This document shows, piece by piece, positions 28,678 through 39,746 of a stretch of DNA of 64,000 nt. The first letter of the stretch is position 1. Each line of letters begins with the position of its first letter. The notes beneath the pieces are model-generated. The model had not been told where the DNA came from. It ran no database searches and saw only the letters and a program-made list of their open reading frames with translations. A program made the translations under genes and the position numbers. The stretch comes from Nocardioides sp. YR527. Its GTDB lineage: Bacteria; Actinomycetota; Actinomycetes; Propionibacteriales; Nocardioidaceae. The DNA lies in contig NZ_FNFN01000005.1 of NCBI RefSeq assembly GCF_900101045.1, positions 186,001-250,000 of the forward strand, written 5' to 3'.

Positions 28678-30462
28678 ATGAGATCACCCACAGGTAGCGG
28701 AGACCTTTCGCCGGTGGCGTCGCCACGCCACAGGTCCGAGAGCCAGAACGGGAGCCCGACCCATCCGGCCCTCGACTGTCCTCCCGAGGAGACGGCCAAG
28801 AACACCGGGGGTCTCGATCGCGTCGTCTTCGGCGTGACCGCGGTCATCGCGGTCGGCTTCCTGGTCTGGGGATTCGTCAGCACGGATTCGCTGGCGTCGG
28901 TCTCGGGGAAGTCGCTGTCGTGGGTGATGGACAACCTCGGGTGGCTCTTCGTCACCGCCGCGTCGACCTTCGTCGGCTTCGTGCTGTGGCTGGCTTTCGG
29001 CAAGTTCGGCAACATCCCGCTCGGCCGGGACGGCGAGGAGCCCGAGTTCCGCACGGTCTCGTGGGTCACCATGATGTTCAGCGCCGGCATGGGGATCGGG
29101 CTGATCTTCTACGGCGTCAGCGAGCCGATCAGCCACTACATCGCACCTCCTCCGGGCTCGGTGGGTGACGGCCAGTCCGAGAAGATCCAGACGGCCATGG
29201 CCACGACCCTGTTCCACTGGGGGATCCACCCGTGGGCGATCTACGCCCTGGTCGGGCTCGCGATCGCCTACAGCGTCTTCCGCAAGGGGCGCGGCCTGCT
29301 GATCAGCTCGGTGTTCGAGCCGCTCCTCGGGCGGCACGCGCACGGCGCTGGCGGCAAGGTCATCGACATGCTCGCGATCTTCGCGACGCTCTTCGGGTCG
29401 GCCGCATCGCTGGGTCTCGGCGCCCTCCAGATCCGCAGCGGGCTCGAGATCGTCGGTGGGCTCGGTCAGACCGGCAACGGCATCCTGGTCGCGATCATCG
29501 CGGTGCTCACCGTCGCGTTCGTCTTCTCGGCGGTCTCGGGCGTGGCCAAGGGGATCCAGTGGCTCTCGAACATCAACATGGTGCTCGCCGTCGGGCTGGC
29601 CCTGTTCGTCTTCCTGGCCGGTCCCACGGTGTTCATCCTCAGCCTGGTCCCGACGACCGTCGGGTCCTACTTCCAAGACGTCGCGATGATGTCGGCGCGC
29701 ACCTCGGCCGAGGGATCCGAGACCGCCTCCTGGCTGTCGAGCTGGACCGTCTTCTACTGGGCCTGGTGGCTCTCCTGGACCCCGTTCGTCGGCATGTTCA
29801 TCGCCCGGATCTCGCGCGGGCGGACCATCCGCCAGTTCGTGATCGGGGTGCTGCTCGTACCGTCGCTGGTGAGCCTGGCCTGGTTCGCCATCTTCGGCGG
29901 AGCAGCCATCGACCTGCAGCTGAACGGGGTGGACATCGCCGGAGCGGGTGGCGTGGAGACCCAGCTGTTCACCACGCTGGAGTCCTTCCCGCTCGCGACG
30001 GTGGCGAGCGTGGTGGTCATGATCCTGGTCGCGCTCTTCTTCGTCTCGGGTGCCGACGCGGCCTCGATCGTCATGGCCACGCTCTCCGAGCGCGGCTCCA
30101 TCGAGCCGGCGCGGCCGACCGTGATCTTCTGGGGTGTCGCCACCGGCGCGGTCGCCGCGGTCATGCTCCTGGTCGGCGGCTCCGACGCGTTGAGCGGGCT
30201 GCAGACCATCACCATCGTCGCCGCGGTCCCGTTCGTGTTGGTCATGGTCGCGCTGTGCGTCTCGCTGGTGAAGGACCTACGCGAAGACCCGCTCGTCGTA
30301 CGTGCCCAGTACGCTTCCAAGGCCGTCGAGCAGGCCGTCGTCTACGGGGTCTCGGAGCACGGTGACGACTTCGTCATCAGGGTCTCCCGCGATCCCGACG
30401 CGCCCGCCGATGAGTCGGCGGACGAGGACGAGGACGAGGAGCTGCCCAGGTCGGCCAGCTAG
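28678..30462 (+). CDS. BCCT family transporter, probable glycine betaine carrier
   Basis: A 594-residue sodium- or proton-coupled transporter of the betaine/carnitine/choline family with about 12 membrane helices. The glycine-rich stretch 'SAGMGIGLIFYGVSEPI' lines the ion/substrate path, and the Trp-rich segment 'FYWAWWLSWTPFVGMFIAR' is the aromatic box that binds trimethylammonium groups. A hydrophilic N-terminus of about 60 residues and a very acidic C-terminal tail ('ADEDEDEEL') resemble osmosensory carriers such as BetP. ATG 28678 has GGAG 6 bases upstream and is preferred over GTG 28627. Operators upstream and pathway genes around it make betaine the likely substrate. Confidence 0.92.
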   Translation: MRSPTGSGDLSPVASPRHRSESQNGSPTHPALDCPPEETAKNTGGLDRVVFGVTAVIAVGFLVWGFVSTDSLASVSGKSLSWVMDNLGWLFVTAASTFVGFVLWLAFGKFGNIPLGRDGEEPEFRTVSWVTMMFSAGMGIGLIFYGVSEPISHYIAPPPGSVGDGQSEKIQTAMATTLFHWGIHPWAIYALVGLAIAYSVFRKGRGLLISSVFEPLLGRHAHGAGGKVIDMLAIFATLFGSAASLGLGALQIRSGLEIVGGLGQTGNGILVAIIAVLTVAFVFSAVSGVAKGIQWLSNINMVLAVGLALFVFLAGPTVFILSLVPTTVGSYFQDVAMMSARTSAEGSETASWLSSWTVFYWAWWLSWTPFVGMFIARISRGRTIRQFVIGVLLVPSLVSLAWFAIFGGAAIDLQLNGVDIAGAGGVETQLFTTLESFPLATVASVVVMILVALFFVSGADAASIVMATLSERGSIEPARPTVIFWGVATGAVAAVMLLVGGSDALSGLQTITIVAAVPFVLVMVALCVSLVKDLREDPLVVRAQYASKAVEQAVVYGVSEHGDDFVIRVSRDPDAPADESADEDEDEELPRSAS

Positions 30463-30488
30463 TACGAGTCGCGCGAAAGGGAACAGGT

Positions 30489-32801
<2,313 letters not shown>

Positions 32802-32852
32802 CGCGGTCTCTGGCTGTAGATTCGTACCTGTGAAGAGGCCTCGAAGTTCCAA

Positions 32853-32886
32853 CCGCCCACCCTGGATCGCAATGAAGGGTGGGCGG
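32853..32886 (+). terminator. Hairpin between the FdhF-like gene and the CNNM/CorC gene
   Basis: A perfect 11-bp inverted repeat, CCGCCCACCCT (32853-32863) with AGGGTGGGCGG (32876-32886), ends 5 bases before ATG 32892. Its 3' arm contains the only purine-rich ribosome-binding candidate of the downstream gene. It could terminate upstream transcripts and also mask translation of the next gene. Confidence 0.55.
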
Positions 32887-32891
32887 GCCTG

Positions 32892-34184
32892 ATGGACAGC
32901 CAGACATTCCTCAGCATGGGACTGGTGCTGGTCTTCGTGCTGGTCGGCGGCGTCTTCGCCGCGACCGAGCTGGCGTTGGTGTCGTTGCGGGAGAGCCAGC
33001 TGGCCGCGATGGAGCGGCAGGGGCCTCGCGGTGCGCGGGTGGCGGAGGTCGCCCGCGACCCCAACCGCTTCCTGGCCGCGGTGCAGATCGGTGTGACCGT
33101 CGCGGGGTTCCTCTCCGCGGCCTACGGCGGGTCGACGATCGCTCCTGACGTGGCGCCCTACCTCGAGCGCCTCGGGATGGGGGAGGCGCTCGCCGAGACT
33201 ACGGCGCTGATCGTGCTGACCCTGTTCATCGCCTACCTCTCGCTGGTGCTCGGTGAGCTGGTGCCCAAGCGGCTGGCGCTGCAGAAGTCCGCCGGCATCT
33301 CCTTGGCCGTCGCGCCCGTGCTGGACAGGTTCGCCAGCGTGATGCGACCGGTGATCTGGCTGCTCTCGGTCTCCACCGATGCCGTCGTACGCCTGCTCGG
33401 CGGCGACCCGAAGGCCTCGGCCGAGCAGGTCTCGGAGGAGGAGCTGCGCCAGATGGTCTCCACCAACCAGGACCTCGAGGAAGAGGAGCGCCGGATCCTC
33501 CGCGACGTCTTCGCCACCACCGAGACGACGCTGAAGGAGGTGATGCGCCCGCGTGGCGACGTCACCTTCATGCCTGCCTCGATGCCGCTTCCCGCGGCCG
33601 CGGAGAAGGTGCGCGACCTGCCCTACTCCCGCTACCCGGTGACCGGCGCGGGTTTCGACGACATCCTCGGTTTCCTGCACGTACGCGACCTGCTCGGTGT
33701 CACCTCGACCGACGAGCGCACGATCCGCGACGTCGCTCGTCCGGTGCTCGCCCTGCCGGGGAGCAAGCGGGTGATCCCGTCGGTCGCCACGATGCGCGAG
33801 GGCGGCACCCACCTGGCGATGGTCGTGGACGAGTACGGCGGCACCGACGGCATCGTGACCCTCGAGGACCTCGTCGAGGAGATGATCGGCGACATCCGCG
33901 ACGAGTACGACCACGGCGAGGCCCGCATCCGCGACCACGGCGACCTGTCCCGGATCGACGGCGCGATGACGATCGAGGACTTCGCGGACACCACCGGCAT
34001 CGAGCTCGAGGACGGCGGCTACGAGACCGTCGCCGGCTATCTCATCTCGCGGCTCGGCCACATCCCGCAGGTCGGGGAGGTGCTGGTCCTTCCGGGCGGC
34101 ACCCTCGAGGTGGCCGCCCGGAACGGCAACCGGGTCACCGAGATCGCGCTGCGCCCCGAGGACCGACCTCCGGCACCGGAGTGA
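32892..34184 (+). CDS. CNNM/CorC (HlyC) family membrane protein with CBS pair
   Basis: A 430-residue protein with an N-terminal DUF21/CNNM membrane domain of about 3-4 helices ('LVFVLVGGVFAATELALVSLRE', 'LTLFIAYLSLVLGELVPKRLAL'), a CBS pair ('EVMRPRGDV' onward, then 'GTHLAMVVDEYGGTDGIVTLEDLVEEMIGDI') and a C-terminal CorC_HlyC domain ('YETVAGYLISRLGHIP'). The family is linked to magnesium export or homeostasis; older names call it hemolysin. It has no evident link to the betaine genes. Its last 50 bases overlap the convergent hydroxyacid dehydrogenase gene. Confidence 0.92.
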   Translation: MDSQTFLSMGLVLVFVLVGGVFAATELALVSLRESQLAAMERQGPRGARVAEVARDPNRFLAAVQIGVTVAGFLSAAYGGSTIAPDVAPYLERLGMGEALAETTALIVLTLFIAYLSLVLGELVPKRLALQKSAGISLAVAPVLDRFASVMRPVIWLLSVSTDAVVRLLGGDPKASAEQVSEEELRQMVSTNQDLEEEERRILRDVFATTETTLKEVMRPRGDVTFMPASMPLPAAAEKVRDLPYSRYPVTGAGFDDILGFLHVRDLLGVTSTDERTIRDVARPVLALPGSKRVIPSVATMREGGTHLAMVVDEYGGTDGIVTLEDLVEEMIGDIRDEYDHGEARIRDHGDLSRIDGAMTIEDFADTTGIELEDGGYETVAGYLISRLGHIPQVGEVLVLPGGTLEVAARNGNRVTEIALRPEDRPPAPE

Positions 34185-35109
34185 GGACCGTGCCGTCGGC
34201 GAGCCAGCGGTCCAGGTTGTCGAGGGTCAGCTGCTCCATGGCGGCACGGGTCTCGACGGTGCCGCTGGCCAGGTGGGGGAGGAGGACCACGTTGTCGAGG
34301 TCCATCAGCTCGGCGGGGACCGTGGGCTCCTCGGCGTAGACGTCGAGCCCGGCACCGGCGAGGCCGCCCTCGAGCAGCAGCTCGACCAGCGCCTCCTGGT
34401 CCACGACGGAGCCACGCGCGATGTTGATCAGGTAGCCGTCGGGTCCCAGCGCCTCGAGCACCTTGCGGTCGACGAGGTGCTGCGTACCGCTGCCGCCGGA
34501 GGTGGCGAGGACCAGGATGTCGACGTCGGCGGCGAGCTGTGCGGGGGAGGCGGCATAGGTGTAGGGGGAGCCGGGGACCTCGCTGCGGGAGTGGTAGGAG
34601 ATCGGGCAGCCGAACGCCTCGAAGCGGGTCGCGATCGCCTGGCCGATCCGGCCCAGGCCCAGGATGCCGACCCGCTTGCCGGACACCTTGCGGGTCAGGG
34701 GGTAGGTGACGACCTCGGGCCAGTCGCCGCGGCGTACGAACCGGTCGGCGGCGCTGAGGCCGCGCAGGGTGTCGATGGCGAGGCCGAGTGCGGTGTCGGC
34801 GACGCAGTCGGTCAGCACGTCAGGGGTGTTCGAGACCAGCACCCCACGCGCGGCGGCGCCCTCGACGTCGGTGGTGTCGTAGCCGACGCCGAAGTTGATG
34901 ACGGCGCCGAGCGCGGGCAGCTGCGCCATCAGCTCCGCCGGTACGCCGGTGCGGCCGGTGGTCACCACGGCACCGATCGAGGGGCCGTGCTCGGCGAGGA
35001 ACGCGGCCCGGGTGTCGTCGGCCGGCAGGACCAGGGAGTCGTAGCGGTCGGTGAGGGTCGCGGCCAGCGACGGCTTGAGCGGTCCTACCTGGAGGATGCG
35101 GCGGGTCAC
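34135..35109 (-). CDS. D-2-hydroxyacid dehydrogenase family protein
   Basis: A 324-residue NAD(P)-dependent dehydrogenase of the D-isomer-specific family. The Rossmann motif is 'VGILGLGRIGQAIATRF'. The catalytic triad is the Arg in 'INIARGSVVDQEAL', the Glu in 'GLDVYAEEPTVP' and the His in 'LLPHLASGTVETR'. It would reduce 2-oxo acids or oxidise D-2-hydroxy acids, such as glyoxylate, hydroxypyruvate or 2-keto sugar acids. GTG 35109 has AGGAG upstream. The next minus-strand gene upstream (KDG-dehydratase-like) is 25 bases away, so the two are one operon. The 3' end overlaps the convergent CorC-type gene by 50 bases. Confidence 0.88.
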   Translation of the reverse strand: MTRRILQVGPLKPSLAATLTDRYDSLVLPADDTRAAFLAEHGPSIGAVVTTGRTGVPAELMAQLPALGAVINFGVGYDTTDVEGAAARGVLVSNTPDVLTDCVADTALGLAIDTLRGLSAADRFVRRGDWPEVVTYPLTRKVSGKRVGILGLGRIGQAIATRFEAFGCPISYHSRSEVPGSPYTYAASPAQLAADVDILVLATSGGSGTQHLVDRKVLEALGPDGYLINIARGSVVDQEALVELLLEGGLAGAGLDVYAEEPTVPAELMDLDNVVLLPHLASGTVETRAAMEQLTLDNLDRWLADGTVLTPVPEVGPRGAARSR

Positions 35110-35134
35110 GGTTCTCCTGTCGTTCGGGTGGCCG

Positions 35135-36049
35135 TCAGATGACGGTCTTGACGAGGGCGGTCAGCTCCGCCAGCTCCGGCTCGGTGAGGTCGGTCAGCGG
35201 GGGACGTACGGGGCCTGCCGGACGGCCGGCCGCGGTGAGCCCGGCCTTGACGATCGAGACGCCGTAGCCGGCCCCGCGGTCGCGGATCGCGATGTAGGGG
35301 ACGACGAAGTCGCGGAGCCGGGCGAGCACCTCGTCGCGGTCGCGGTTGCGTACGGCGTCGTAGAACTCGACCGCCCACTGCGGCGCGAAGTTGAAGATCG
35401 CCGAGGAGTACGTGCTGACGCCGAGCTCCAGATAGGGGAGGGCGTACGTCTCGGCGGTGGGTAGACCGCCGACGTAGAGCAGGCGGTCGCCGAGGCGGGC
35501 GTTGAGCGTGGCCAGCAGGTCGATGTCACACACGCCGTCCTTGAAGCCGATGAGGTTGGGGAACTCCTCGGCGAGACGGACGACGGTGTCGGCGTCGTAG
35601 CGGGCGTTGGCACGGTGGTAGACGATCACGCCGAGCGAGGTGGCGGAGCAGACGCGGGCGACGTGCTCGTACAGGCCGCGACCGGGCAGCTCGGTGAGGT
35701 AGGGCGGCAGCAGCAGGATGCCGTCGGCGCCATCGGCCTCGGCGCGCTGCGCCATCGCGACGGCCTGGGAGGTGCCGTAGCCGGCCGCGCCCATCACCGG
35801 GGTGCCGTCACCGACCTCCTCGACCGTGGCCCGCAGGACCCGGGACACCTCGTCGTGGGTGAGCGAGAAGAACTCGCCTGTGCCGCCGGCGGCGAAGAGG
35901 CCGGCGACCTCGAAGCCGTCGAGGTGCTGCAGGTGCGCGCGGTAGCCGTCCTCGTCGAAGGCGTAGTCGGCGGTCGCGTGCGTCACCGGGAATGACAGCA
36001 GGCCGGCGCCGAGGGCGTCACGAAGCTCGGTGGGGGAGTAGCGGCCCAT
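35135..36049 (-). CDS. 5-dehydro-4-deoxyglucarate dehydratase-like aldolase
   Basis: A 304-residue class I aldolase of the DapA/NAL superfamily. The Schiff-base Lys is in '[11 protein letters not shown]' and the Tyr in '[12 protein letters not shown]'; '[17 protein letters not shown]' is the substrate-carboxylate loop in the form typical of 5-dehydro-4-deoxyglucarate dehydratases. Such enzymes convert 5-dehydro-4-deoxy-D-glucarate to 2-oxoglutarate semialdehyde and CO2. GGAGACCCC precedes ATG 36049. It lies divergent from the family-5 ABC operon and upstream of a hydroxyacid dehydrogenase, consistent with a sugar-acid or hydroxy-acid locus. The exact substrate is uncertain. Confidence 0.85.
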   Translation of the reverse strand: MGRYSPTELRDALGAGLLSFPVTHATADYAFDEDGYRAHLQHLDGFEVAGLFAAGGTGEFFSLTHDEVSRVLRATVEEVGDGTPVMGAAGYGTSQAVAMAQRAEADGADGILLLPPYLTELPGRGLYEHVARVCSATSLGVIVYHRANARYDADTVVRLAEEFPNLIGFKDGVCDIDLLATLNARLGDRLLYVGGLPTAETYALPYLELGVSTYSSAIFNFAPQWAVEFYDAVRNRDRDEVLARLRDFVVPYIAIRDRGAGYGVSIVKAGLTAAGRPAGPVRPPLTDLTEPELAELTALVKTVI

Positions 36050-36139
36050 GGGGTCTCCTCAGGGGTTTCGACGACGTCGGAGATCCCGAGGCTAGGTAGC
36101 GATCGTGATACGCGTCCAACATCGTCGCTGCATCGCTCG

Positions 36140-36154
36140 ATGCCCTATGGGCAT
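36140..36154. promoter_or_regulatory. Palindrome in the divergent dehydratase/ABC intergenic region
   Basis: ATGCCC-TAT-GGGCAT is a perfect inverted repeat midway between the divergent dehydratase and ABC-transporter genes. It differs from the IclR-type candidate at 36218-36233, so it may be a site for a second protein. I see no second copy nearby. Confidence 0.4.
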
Positions 36155-36166
36155 TGCCTGACGTGC

Positions 36167-36236
36167 TTGACGTCACACAAAACTCGCTCGTACGGTTCAT
36201 CCACGAATGACAACGACGTCCACATATGCAGACGTC
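36167..36236 (+). promoter_or_regulatory. ABC operon promoter with candidate IclR operator
   Basis: TTGACG (36167-36172) and TACGGT (36191-36196), 18 bases apart, predict a start near 36203. Downstream, GTCCACATATGCAGAC (36218-36233) sits in a GACGTC-N10-GACGTC frame (36215-36236). Variants of this 16-mer occur at 43516-43531, 43535-43550 and 44393-44408 around the iclR gene at 43549-44361. The site downstream of the start suggests repression by that protein. Confidence 0.6.
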
Positions 36237-36261
36237 GCCGATCGACTGGAGGAACAGTCGC

Positions 36262-37815
36262 ATGAACTTTCGTCCCTCGCTGCGGTCCCGTTTCGGACTC
36301 GCAAGCGCCTCGCTCATGGCTGCCTCGCTCACCCTCTCGGCGTGCGGTGTCGCCAACTCCGACAGTGCCGGCGCCGCCGGCGACACGGTCCGGATCGTGC
36401 TCCCGCAGGAGCCGCCGACCCTCGAACCGTGCGATGCCAACCTGACCTCGACGGGCGTCGTCGTGCGCTCCAACATCACCGAGCCGCTGGTCGAGCGCGA
36501 CCCCGCCTCCGGTGAGCTTCAGCCGCTGCTCGCCACGGAGTGGGAGCAGACCGAGCCCACCAAGTGGACCTTCACCCTGCGTGAGGGCGTGAAGTTCTCC
36601 GACGGCTCCGCCTTCGACGCCGAGGCCGCCGCGCACTCGATCGACCGCGCGGTCAACGGCACCTTCGGCTGCAACGTCGAGGGGTACGTCTTCGGTGACG
36701 ACGATCTCCAGGTCAAGGCCGTCGACGCCACCCACCTCGAGGTGGTCACCGCCGAGGCCGACCCGATCCTTCCGCTGCGCCTCTCCTTCATCGAGGTCGT
36801 GCCCGCCTCGACCAGCGACACCGCCAAGGTGCGCGAGCCGATCGGCACCGGTCCCTACAAGATCGAGGACTGGCAGAACGGCACCAAGCTGACCCTCGCG
36901 GTCAACGACACCTACTGGGGTGAGGCTCCCGCCTTCAAGACCGCGGAGTACCAGTGGCGTGAGGAGGGCAGCGTACGCGCCGCGATGATCACCAACAACG
37001 AGGCCGACATCGCCACCGGCCTCGCGCCCGAGGACCTCTCCGGCGACGCCGCGGTCCGCTACCCGAACAACGAGACCACCGCGCTGCGGTCGACCGGGAC
37101 GTACGCCCCGCTCGACGACATCCGGGTGCGCCAGGCGATCAACTACGCGATCGACCGCGAGTCCATCGTCGACAGCCTCTTCGAGGGCTACGCCGAGGTC
37201 GCCTCGCAGCTCGTGCCCGAGGGCGTCGTGGGCCACAACGCCGACCTGGAGCCGTGGCCGTACGACCCGGAGAAGGCCAAGTCGCTCATCGCCGAGGCGA
37301 AGGCCGACGGGGTGCCGACCGACACCAAGATCCGGCTGATCTCCCGCAACGGCCTCTTCCCCAAGGTCGGCGAGACCGTCGAGGTCGTCCAGAAGGCGCT
37401 CGAGGACATCGGACTCAACGTCTCGATCGAGATGATGGACACCGCCGCGTCGGTCGAGTACCAGTCCCGGCCGTACCCGAAGAACACCGGGCCGTACATC
37501 ATCCTCGTCCAGCACGGCAACCAGGCCGGTGACGCCCAGTTCTCCGTCGACCAGTACATGCTCAGCGACGGCGCCCAGTCGACCTTCGGTACGCCGGAGT
37601 TCGACGCCCAGATCGGGGCCGCCGACAAGGCCGAGGGCGATGACCGCCAGACCGCGTTCGCCGGCATCTTCGCCGACGAGCCGGAGAAGGTCTCGCAGTT
37701 CGCCTACATCGCGCACATGACCGGGATCATCGGCGAGTCGGACAACGTCGAGTACGAGCCCAACTCGGCGACCGGCGACGAGATGCGCGTGACCGAGATG
37801 AAGCCGGCCAAGTGA
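36262..37815 (+). CDS. ABC transporter substrate-binding lipoprotein, family 5
   Basis: A 517-residue periplasmic-type binding protein of the peptide/nickel/opine (SBP family 5) class, exported and lipid-anchored. The signal peptide ends in the lipobox 'LTLSACG', with the modified Cys near residue 29. The mature part has 'WTFTLREGVKFSDG' and 'RVRQAINYAIDRESIV'-like segments ('DIRVRQAINYAIDRE'), the classic family signatures. GGAGGAAC precedes ATG 36262. It is first of five co-directional transport genes. The ligand could be a peptide, an opine or an acidic sugar; the neighbouring dehydratase and hydroxyacid dehydrogenases favour an organic acid conjugate (inference). Confidence 0.92.
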   Translation: MNFRPSLRSRFGLASASLMAASLTLSACGVANSDSAGAAGDTVRIVLPQEPPTLEPCDANLTSTGVVVRSNITEPLVERDPASGELQPLLATEWEQTEPTKWTFTLREGVKFSDGSAFDAEAAAHSIDRAVNGTFGCNVEGYVFGDDDLQVKAVDATHLEVVTAEADPILPLRLSFIEVVPASTSDTAKVREPIGTGPYKIEDWQNGTKLTLAVNDTYWGEAPAFKTAEYQWREEGSVRAAMITNNEADIATGLAPEDLSGDAAVRYPNNETTALRSTGTYAPLDDIRVRQAINYAIDRESIVDSLFEGYAEVASQLVPEGVVGHNADLEPWPYDPEKAKSLIAEAKADGVPTDTKIRLISRNGLFPKVGETVEVVQKALEDIGLNVSIEMMDTAASVEYQSRPYPKNTGPYIILVQHGNQAGDAQFSVDQYMLSDGAQSTFGTPEFDAQIGAADKAEGDDRQTAFAGIFADEPEKVSQFAYIAHMTGIIGESDNVEYEPNSATGDEMRVTEMKPAK

Positions 37816-37846
37816 TCCCGGCCGCGACTCACCCAGGAGGTCACCG

Positions 37847-38776
37847 ATGGTGACGTTCCTCCGCAAGCGGGCCCTCACCTCGCTGCTGCCGCTCGTCGTG
37901 GTGCTGCTCGGGGTGTTCTTCCTGGCCCGCCTCACCGGCGACCCGGCCAGTCTGTACCTGCCGGAGAACGCCACCGAGGCCCAGAAGGAGACCTTCCGCG
38001 CTGTCAACGGCCTCGACCTGCCGGTCTGGCAGCAGCTGGTCGACTACCTCCAGGGCATCCTCCGCCTCGACTTCGGCACCTCGCTGAGCACGGGTGAGTC
38101 CGCGGCCGCGATGGCGTTGCGGGCCTTCCCCGCGACGCTCCAGCTGGCGATCACCACGATGCTGATCGCGGTCGTCCTCGCTGTCGTGATCGGCTCGTGG
38201 GCTGCGTACCGACCGAACTCGCTGGCCGACCGGTTCGCGTCGTTCCTCTCGATGACCGCCGCGAGCGTCCCCGACTTCTGGCTCGCCATCATGGGTGTCT
38301 GGGTCTTCGCGGTGATGCTCGGAGTGCTGCCGACCTCGGGTGTCGATGCCGGGCTGCTGTCCTGGGTGCTGCCGATCGCGACCCTGCTGCTGCGCCCCGT
38401 CGGCGTGCTCACCCAGGTGGTGCGGGGCGCGATGGTGGCGGCCCTGTCGGCGCCGTACGTCCGGCTGGCGCGCAGCAAGGGTGCCGACAGCCGTCGGGTC
38501 GTCGCGCACCACGCCCTGCGCAACGCCGCCGCCCCGGCGCTGACCGTGGCCGGCGACCTGGCGGTCGGGCTGGTCAACGGTGCCGTGGTCGTGGAGTCGA
38601 TCTTCGGCTGGCCCGGCATCGGCAAGCTGATGATCGACTCGATCACCGGCCGCGACTTCGCCATCCTGCAGGCGGCCGTGCTGCTCACCGCAGTGACGAT
38701 CTTCCTGCTCAACATCGCCATCGACATCTGCTACGCCCTGCTCGACGCCCGTGTGCGCGACAAGGCGATGGTGTGA
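37847..38776 (+). CDS. ABC transporter permease, DppB type
   Basis: A 309-residue inner-membrane permease with about six helices. 'PLVVVLLGVFFLARLTGDPA' forms the first segment, and the ABC interaction loop reads 'YVRLARSKGADSRRVVAHHALRNAAAP', the EAA motif that contacts the ATPase. GGAGG precedes ATG 37847. It pairs with the DppC-type permease that follows after 13 bases. Confidence 0.92.
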   Translation: MVTFLRKRALTSLLPLVVVLLGVFFLARLTGDPASLYLPENATEAQKETFRAVNGLDLPVWQQLVDYLQGILRLDFGTSLSTGESAAAMALRAFPATLQLAITTMLIAVVLAVVIGSWAAYRPNSLADRFASFLSMTAASVPDFWLAIMGVWVFAVMLGVLPTSGVDAGLLSWVLPIATLLLRPVGVLTQVVRGAMVAALSAPYVRLARSKGADSRRVVAHHALRNAAAPALTVAGDLAVGLVNGAVVVESIFGWPGIGKLMIDSITGRDFAILQAAVLLTAVTIFLLNIAIDICYALLDARVRDKAMV

Positions 38777-38789
38777 GGGAGGAGAACTG

Positions 38790-39746
38790 ATGAGCACCAG
38801 CTACTGGCGGATGCTGCTGCGCGACAAGGTCGCGACCGTGGCCGCCGTGATCCTCTGCTTCATCCTGCTCGTGGCGGTCTTCGGGCCGGTCCTGCTCGGC
38901 AGCGAGGCCAACGCCCAGGACCTGACCCGAGGCAACAAGGCGCCGCTCGAGCTCGACGGCTGGCTCTACGTCCTCGGCACGGACTCGCTCGGGCGCAGCG
39001 TCCTGGCCCGGATCGTCGTCGCGACCCGGACCACCCTCGGCGTCGCCATCCCCGCGGTGCTGATCTCGCTGGTCGTGGGCTCGGTGATCGGCATGTGGGC
39101 CGGCTACCACCGCGGTTGGCGCGAGACCCTCGTGATGCGGATCGCCGATGTGATCCTGAGCTTCCCGTCGCTGCTGATGGCGGTCGTCGTGCTCTACGTC
39201 TACTCGCCCAGCCCGCGCAACATCGTGATCGTCCTGGCGATCACCCGCATCCCGATCTACCTGCGCACCGCGCGGGCGGAGTCGGCCGAGCTGCAGAGCC
39301 GGGTCTTCGTCGACGCGGCCCGTACGTTCGGGGCGGGGAGCTTCAGCATCATCCGACGCCACGTCTTCCCGATCGTGCTGCCGACGCTGCTGACGGTCGC
39401 CACCCTCGACTTCTGCTACGTCATGCTCGCCGAGTCGTCGCTGAGCTTCCTCGGCATCGGTATCCAGGCACCCGACGTCAGCTGGGGTCTGATGGTGGCC
39501 CAGGGGCAGAACTACCTGCAGACCGCCTGGTGGCTCTCGTTCTTCCCCGGCCTGGCCATCGTGATCGCGACGGTGTCCGCCGCCGTGCTCGCGGCCTGGG
39601 TGCGGCTGGCCACCGATCCCGCTCAGCGGTGGCGGCTCACCGTCCCGAGGCGGCAGCGTCGCCGCGCCACCCAGACCGCAGCCCCGACCGTCACCCCGAC
39701 CGTCACCCCGACCGTCACCGAGACCGTTACGGAGGACGCCCAGTGA
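38790..39746 (+). CDS. ABC transporter permease, DppC type
   Basis: A 318-residue permease of the DppC class: an N-terminal helix followed by 'LYVLGTDSLGRSVLARIV', five further helices and the EAA loop 'VFVDAARTFGAGSFSIIRRHVFP'. GGGAGGAG precedes ATG 38790. The C-terminal tail is unusual, with three identical 12-base repeats encoding Pro-Thr-Val-Thr followed by an acidic end. The stop overlaps the GTG of the first ATPase gene (GTGA). Confidence 0.92.
   Translation: MSTSYWRMLLRDKVATVAAVILCFILLVAVFGPVLLGSEANAQDLTRGNKAPLELDGWLYVLGTDSLGRSVLARIVVATRTTLGVAIPAVLISLVVGSVIGMWAGYHRGWRETLVMRIADVILSFPSLLMAVVVLYVYSPSPRNIVIVLAITRIPIYLRTARAESAELQSRVFVDAARTFGAGSFSIIRRHVFPIVLPTLLTVATLDFCYVMLAESSLSFLGIGIQAPDVSWGLMVAQGQNYLQTAWWLSFFPGLAIVIATVSAAVLAAWVRLATDPAQRWRLTVPRRQRRRATQTAAPTVTPTVTPTVTETVTEDAQ
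39684..39719 (+). repeat. Three tandem copies of a 12-bp unit in a permease gene
   Basis: CCGACCGTCACC occurs three times without interruption and encodes Pro-Thr-Val-Thr. A degenerate fourth copy (GAGACCGTTACG) follows. The repeats lengthen the cytoplasmic C-terminal tail of the DppC-type permease and are likely to vary in number between strains. Confidence 0.85.

Noticed and set aside
39684..39732. Tandem repeat as a CRISPR or integration site
   Set aside because: The 12-bp units are directly adjacent, in frame and coding, with no spacers.
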